In this document: one piece after another, positions 59,561-64,000 of the stretch
Numbering within the stretch: the stretch's first letter is position 1
Layout: every line of letters begins with the position of its first letter
Source: Deinandra increscens subsp. villosa
Taxonomy: Eukaryota; Streptophyta; Magnoliopsida; Asterales; Asteraceae
Length of the DNA: 64,000 nucleotides
Reading direction: 5' to 3'
Assembly: GCA_039602395.1 (NCBI GenBank)
Contig: JBCNJP010000006.1
Span: 43,735,279 to 43,799,278 of the forward strand
The notes under the pieces: generated by a model
The model's database searches: none
What the model was told of the DNA's origin: nothing
Seen by the model: the letters and a program-made list of their open reading frames with translations, nothing else
Position numbers and translations under genes: made by a program

Positions 59561-60104
59561 GTATATAGGCAAACTCTCCATATTGAATTAAATGACACAC
59601 GGTGTGCATATACAGTGCGTATTAGGCATCGTATTTGAATATACGCTCCCTAGCCCGATCTTCTTCCCCATTCAAACAAACCTAAATCGCACACTCGTCG
59701 GATCAAGGAAAAGAGGTCGGAGATCGAAGTTTCAACGCACCAACCCACTACTCATACACGTACTCGGTATGTATTATTAACCCTCTTTCTCTTAAATCAT
59801 TTAAATCGCGCTTTTTGCCCTTAGATTTAGTATAAATGCCTTTGATCGGATTTCCTAGGTTTTTAGGTGTTATACGGGTAGTTTAAACACTTAGATAATG
59901 TTTAAATCCTAATTATGAACTCTGATTACTCCAATATTTATTGTTTCTACTTGATTTTGGAGATTTTGAAGTTGCAGGCCGCTTGTTGCGGAAAAGGAAG
60001 AACCATATGCAGCGTATGACCATATACGCTGCGTATTGTTCATCAATATTTGTTTATTTCACTATTTAATTCATCTTGGGCCTTTATCTATTATTATTGT
60101 TAAT

Positions 60105-60290
60105 GTATTTTTATTAAGCTTTATTATTATTATATGCATAATACTAATTATTATACGTATAATACTTATTATTATTTTTATTATTATTATATGTACAATA
60201 TTAATAGTATACATATAATACTCAATATTATTATTATTGTAATTATTATTATTATTATACATACAATACTTAATATTATATGTATAATAC

Positions 60291-60360
<70 letters not shown>

Positions 60361-60455
60361 GCGTACAATACTTAATATTATACGTATAATACTTATTACT
60401 ATTATACGTATGATACTTAATATTATACGTATAATACTCAATATTATTATTATTA
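60105..60455. repeat. (ATT)n microsatellite with TACGTATAATACTTA units
   Basis: The ATT repeat (60,293-60,360) is flanked on both sides by ~28-bp units ATTATACGTATAATACTTA. It ends exactly at the Helitron terminus at 60,456. Confidence 0.88.
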
Positions 60456-60949
60456 CTAGCAGGCCCGTGCGATGCACGGCAGGGGGACTTTGGCCGACCC
60501 TAACATGTTCAGTATGTTTGTATACGTGAAATGGTTTTGATCACACCAGTGCTTGGGAAAAAACGTAACAGTGTAAGTAAAGAATGTCTCTAACTATTTT
60601 TTGGCATTAGCAATAGTCTTATATTCACTCTATTTGCTAAAGATAATATACACCATCCATATATAATTAGGAAAACAGTTGTAGGTCTAAGTTGTAGAAG
60701 TAAGATAGAAAGAGATAGGTTTGTCAAATTTTATCAGTTTCATGAAAACAAACCAACATATAGTAACAGACATGAAACATGGCAGTTCCATCTGGCTGGG
60801 CACGTTCCTCATCAAGTTGGAAGCGTAGCAACTTGTTTCGAGGAAGGCCCGTTGTCTGGAAGAATGATGCCCAGTCTGCTTTCATCCTTAATCGAGGATA
60901 GACGCCGTCATATCCGGTCCATAGGATCTTAACAGTAAATTCTGTTAGT
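60456..60949 (-). mobile_element. Helitron 3' terminus with B3-like exon
   Basis: The plus strand reads A|CTAGCAGGCCCGTGCGATG. On the minus strand this is a hairpin CCGTGC/GCACGG (loop ATC), five bases, then CTAG|T, the canonical Helitron 3' end inserted before T. The body extends to the right, but its 5' end (TC) was not found. An exon of a B3-like protein sits at 60,949-60,725. Confidence 0.75.
60725..60949 (-). pseudogene. B3-like exon inside the Helitron end
   Basis: It begins after a TTTAG acceptor and reads LTEFTVKILWTGYDG, KADWASFFQTTG, LPRNKLLRFQLDEE, MFHVC, closing with TGA at 60,725. It aligns with the last exon of gene B (SDWR*FL**TG, VPRHKFLRFEL, HFNVC). The W..F....G....L.F.L pattern is the C-terminal half of a B3 fold. 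Gene B has TAG where this exon has CAG. No other exons are visible nearby, so it is a captured or truncated fragment. Confidence 0.65.
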
Positions 60950-61967
60950 CTAAACTTTAGAATTTCTTGATTGTAAACATGGTTGTTGTGGTAGTAACTG
61001 GGAACTGCGTAAACAAATGTCTAATTTATTATTAGCAGAAAACAAATTAGGCAATAATTTATTATTAATAGAACCCAAAATTACGCAAGTTTTTAACTTA
61101 GGAGACACATATGTTGTGTATGAGCATGCTGTTTTGGTCAAAAAATGCCAAGCAATTAGTTGATCAAGCTTTGTAAGTGAGGTAGAGTGTTTGATGTAAA
61201 CAGATTCGAAAATGTAAATTTGGAGATTGACACGAGGATGTAACGAGGGAAAAATCCAGGAATCCTTGAGTATCCTCAAGGAGCCTAGCAAAAAACCTCG
61301 GAAGCCGGCTTAAAGTGCTTGCTGCCTGAAACTTTTATATAATCGGAAAGTGTTTAAGTATAAATGAAGTGAGCTCGAGTTCTAAGTGTTACAGAGAGTT
61401 TTGATAGCGAGTAGCGTGTGTTGTGTGTAAGCCTAGAGTTCAATATATATAAGATTACATAGCAACTAATCCTCCTAAAAATCAGCAACTAACTCCACGT
61501 CTCCCACATAGCCGTTTGAAGTCCACTTAGTCCACGTTTATGTTAGCTGACCGAGTCTTTAGGACACGTGATTCATGTTGGAGTTAACCTGCGAATAAAA
61601 AACAAAAGGGGAAAAGCGATCGTTAGTAAAAAAAACGTAATTCAGGATCCTTACAGTGAAGTGCTTGCGAGCTGCTTAGCATATCCTGAAATCCGGTACC
61701 AACAATTGCCCCCAAATTTTTGGCGGATGGCGCATGCAAGCCAGCTGTAAAAAATTTGAAATACTTGCAGGCTTATCTGTAGTACAAATGATGATAAAGC
61801 AGAGCATTAATCGGCCTAACTTCCAAGCGAGTTTCCCGTTGGGATTTTCTTTTATAACCCCTCCTTCTTCTCATTATCTTGCACATCTCTTCTTTCGGCA
61901 AAACCCTAGAGCTTCTCCGATTTCCACAGGTCAGTTCTCGTCTCCTTTTTCTTCATCTTTTTCGAAC
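60950..61967. other. Undetermined sequence with possible LTR end
   Basis: No gene is supported in 61.0-61.3 kb. On the minus strand, AAATTTGGGGGCAAT is followed by TGTTGGTACC at ~61,703, like a purine tract before an LTR, so 61.3-61.70 kb may be a 3' LTR of a minus-strand element. Its other end was not found. A short leader with a CACAG acceptor precedes 61,968. Confidence 0.35.
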
Positions 61968-62490
61968 ATGGGGAAGAAAATGCTTCGCTCTTCGGCCGCT
62001 GTCTCCGACAACTTTACTGACCAAGGGCTCCTTCCGGTGACGGAGGAGGAGACCTGCAATTTTGATGATCGGAAGATCACGATGTTGCAGCGGTCCTCGA
62101 GCTTCCCTGCTGAGGCAGAGTTCCGTCCATACGACCCCTCTCTGAAGGCCGATCACATTTCCGACGAGTGGGTTTGCTTTCTCTACTACCCCTTTCTCCT
62201 TGGTATGACATTCCCTTTTCCGGCTCTAGTTAACGAGTTTTTCTCAGTCACCCATCTCGCCTATTCTCAAGTCATGCCCATGGTATAGCGAATTCTCTTC
62301 CCCCTTCATCACTTGAACCAAACCCACAACTTGAACATCGGGGTCGCTGAGATTTGCAAGGTATACCGGCTGGGTACTCATGGAAACGGCAGATTTGTTC
62401 TGAAAACTAGACCTGGAGAAGCCCAGATGATCCCGAGGGTTTCTCATAATGACCATGTGTTGGTCCAGAAACAACAACCGTTCACGATAT
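61968..62490 (+). pseudogene. 'Gypsy-type transposase' (Transposase_28-like) gag-related protein
   Basis: The ATG at 61,968 (MGKKMLRSSAAVSDN) leads to FPFPALVNEFFSVTHLAYSQ, the signature of the plant 'putative gypsy type transposase' domain. A TAG at ~62,287 occurs where VWRIL is expected (TGG to TAG). Just downstream the reading is VYRLGTHGNGRFVLKTR, then decay. Such proteins are encoded by plant retroelements. It is truncated. Confidence 0.6.
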
Positions 62491-62543
62491 CTTAATCTCT
62501 AACAAGTGCGAAAACCTTGTCAGAGATTGATACAAGAGAAAGA

Positions 62544-62840
62544 TGTTGAAATAGACTCGATATAAGTGATCAACAACACAATATGATCAAATCTTGAGTG
62601 AAGAACAATCAATCTCTCTTTGCTAAACGGGTTTGCGATCGTAGATATATGAGGAGCACAGAAATCGTAATCAGCAAACTTGCATTAATCATAAACAGAT
62701 TAGGTATTTATACAACCCTTACAAAAGCCCGACAAGAAATCGTAAACACCTAAGCCTAACAAGCCCAAATCGTAAACATACTAAGCCAAAAACAAGTAAG
62801 CCCAATCTAATGTTCATGCCTCATAAAGTATAGCCCAACA
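62544..62840 (-). repeat. 3' LTR of a minus-strand retroelement running past the window
   Basis: The 297-bp segment begins TGTTGAAATAG and ends GCCCAACA on the plus strand, with inverted TGTTG/CAACA ends. On the minus strand a purine tract AGGGGAAGAT precedes it at the right. This fits a 3' LTR with the internal region to the right. The partner LTR is outside the window. Confidence 0.7.
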
Positions 62841-63063
62841 ATCTTCCCCTAGGCATGAACCATTAGAGTGTCTACGGAAGCAGCAGATCAAATATGAAGG
62901 TATTTGGCTTCGTGCTTGATCACCATTCACGTTTCACGATCCGTTTTGCTGTTCCATGAAAGATTGAATCCTTCAACAGTGTCTTGTTAAGATGAACATG
63001 ACCAACAAGCCCAGCATCATCTGTTACAGTATCTGCTGTTCCTTGCTGTCTTCTATATTCTAT

Positions 63064-63537
63064 TTAAAATTCCACAGCGACGTCCTTAAGGCTGACTTTT
63101 CGTAGATGATTTTTAACCTTATATGCTGCTTTCTTACAACAATATTCCTTCCCACAATCACAATCTTTCAAATAAAGCACAACCTGTCGATCATTATGAA
63201 CATTCTTAAAATTCACTCCACATTGCAGAATCTCCAACATCATATTCCATGAGTTGTTGCAACTTGGAGAAGAATCAAGAACCGCCATATATGCAGTGAT
63301 CCTTGTTTTATCTGCACTTGCTCTTGCAGTTCCCCAGAATTCTCTGACAAGTTGTTCATCGATCAGCACGCTTGTTCTGAGAGCATGATTGATTTTGCAT
63401 ACGTTCATCCCTGCAACCAGTGAGTAGAATAACTGCATATGTCTCTCTGGAGGGTCATCAAGATAAGTAGGTATGCAATGATCCCTCTCAAAGTGAATCT
63501 CTTCGTCAAGCATATCTTCTGCCATCTGAGAAATCAA
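63064..63537 (-). CDS. Gag-like protein fragment
   Basis: The 157-codon frame contains KINHALRTSVLIDEQLVREFWGTA and ITAYMAVLDSSP. The pattern (INxAL....I.....FW.TA) resembles gag-like proteins of Asteraceae retroelements. The end has CDCGKEYCCKK. The frame may begin outside the true start. The function is particle or RNA binding by analogy only. It is the basis, with others, for suspecting Asteraceae. Confidence 0.4.
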   Translation of the reverse strand: MISQMAEDMLDEEIHFERDHCIPTYLDDPPERHMQLFYSLVAGMNVCKINHALRTSVLIDEQLVREFWGTARASADKTRITAYMAVLDSSPSCNNSWNMMLEILQCGVNFKNVHNDRQVVLYLKDCDCGKEYCCKKAAYKVKNHLRKVSLKDVAVEF

Positions 63538-63839
63538 GACAAGTGCATCAGGCTTAAACTCATCAAAAGAGCAATTGTGTTTGTTAACAACATCTTGAAG
63601 TTCAATTGATTATCACAATATTTCCTTTTAAGTTCAGAAATCTCAATTGATACTTTCGAGGAAAGGATTTGATTTTTAGTCACAAATTAACTAAACACAT
63701 TTAATTTCATCTCAAACAATTGAATTTTATAAGAAAATAAAATCATTTTGTGTTTAATTAAGTGTTTACGATTTTAATTTCAATTTTTTTTAATGAGTTT
63801 ACGATCTGATTAAGTATTCACGATCGGGTTAAGTTGATT

Positions 63840-64000
63840 CCGACATAGGCCCAGTCATAAACGTGCAGCCCGATCGTAAACAACAAGAATTCGTAATCAT
63901 CGGAGTCGTGAACACCCAACAATCGTAAACGTCAACGATCGTAATCAAGGACGATCATAAACTTTATCGATCGTAAACACCATCGATCATAAACACTGAA
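63840..64000 (-). repeat. ATCGTAAAC motif cluster
   Basis: ATCGTAAAC or ATCATAAAC occurs at about 63,873, 63,923, 63,952, 63,968 and 63,983, and also at 62,739 and 62,768. It gives a periodic pattern of about 15-50 bases. Confidence 0.65.

Larger units (their letters stand above)
62841..64000 (-). mobile_element. Internal region of the minus-strand retroelement (partial)
   Basis: It contains a gag-like open frame at 63,064-63,537. The last 250 bases are rich in the motif ATCGTAAAC. The element continues beyond the window. Confidence 0.5.

Noticed and set aside
59249..59581. 110-residue FYILF-rich protein
   Set aside because: Low-complexity translation of TATAAAATAAAA repeats.
60036..60529. 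Long open frames in the ATT repeat
   Set aside because: Simple-sequence artefacts on both strands.

Overview
This is plant nuclear DNA, most likely from an asterid and probably Asteraceae. The window is AT-rich and its coding stretches are split by GT-AG introns. Almost everything in it is transposable-element sequence: Ty3/gypsy Tekay-type, Athila-type, copia-type gag-only, L1-type LINE, Helitron and Mutator-like elements. The family assignment rests on the style of the Ulp1-like, 'gypsy-type transposase' and gag-like domains, and is an inference. No bacterial-style operons, rRNA, tRNA or CRISPR were seen.

Layout. (1) 1-18.1 kb holds a minus-strand cluster of B3-like (REM-like) gene remnants and a small-protein gene. 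Gene A (8.5-12.4 kb) carries a 2.2-kb solo LTR with target-site duplication CATAC in its first intron. A second copy of gene A plus this LTR (1-3,324) joins a Tekay element (3,325-7,835) that lacks its 5' LTR and breaks off inside its primer-binding site. The whole is an ~8.8-kb tandem duplication whose two arms carry different forms of the same insertion. (2) Gene B (16.3-18.1 kb) is a decayed multi-B3 pseudogene cut off upstream by a gag-type Athila element (18,451-24,578). The two flanks of that element do not match, which suggests recombination with loss of DNA. A small-protein gene and its leader follow (24.6-25.4 kb). (3) 26.5-45.4 kb is one large minus-strand Helitron coding block: an RPA70-like single-strand-binding protein gene (42.5-45.35 kb) and a Rep/PIF1 helicase gene (26.5-40.8 kb). 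The helicase gene is split by an 8.0-kb gag-only copia-like element with perfect 5-bp target duplications. (4) 46.3-48.1 kb is an array of short tandem repeats and hairpin repeats. (5) 48.8-59.1 kb is a decayed composite containing a Ulp1-like protease, a PB1-like fragment, a MULE transposase followed by an OTU cysteine-protease domain, and a proline-rich/acidic protein. A 5'-truncated LINE lies between the MULE and OTU parts, and a palindromic TATACGCNGCGTATA motif is scattered through the region. (6) 59.1-60.45 kb is AT-rich with an ATT microsatellite. At 60,456 lies a Helitron 3' terminus (hairpin plus CTAG) with an exon of the same B3-like family next to it. (7) 61-64 kb contains retroelement fragments, including a 'gypsy-type transposase' pseudogene and the 3' LTR and internal part of a minus-strand element that runs off the window.

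Nearly all coding regions are broken by nonsense codons or frameshifts. Several nonsense codons fit C-to-T change at CAG or CGA, as expected for methylated, silenced plant repeats. The unit that is open over its full length is the ~100-residue small protein at 13.9-14.2 kb. No complete active transposon is present. All alignments were done by eye; exon limits rest on GT-AG signals and on comparison between paralogous copies in the window.
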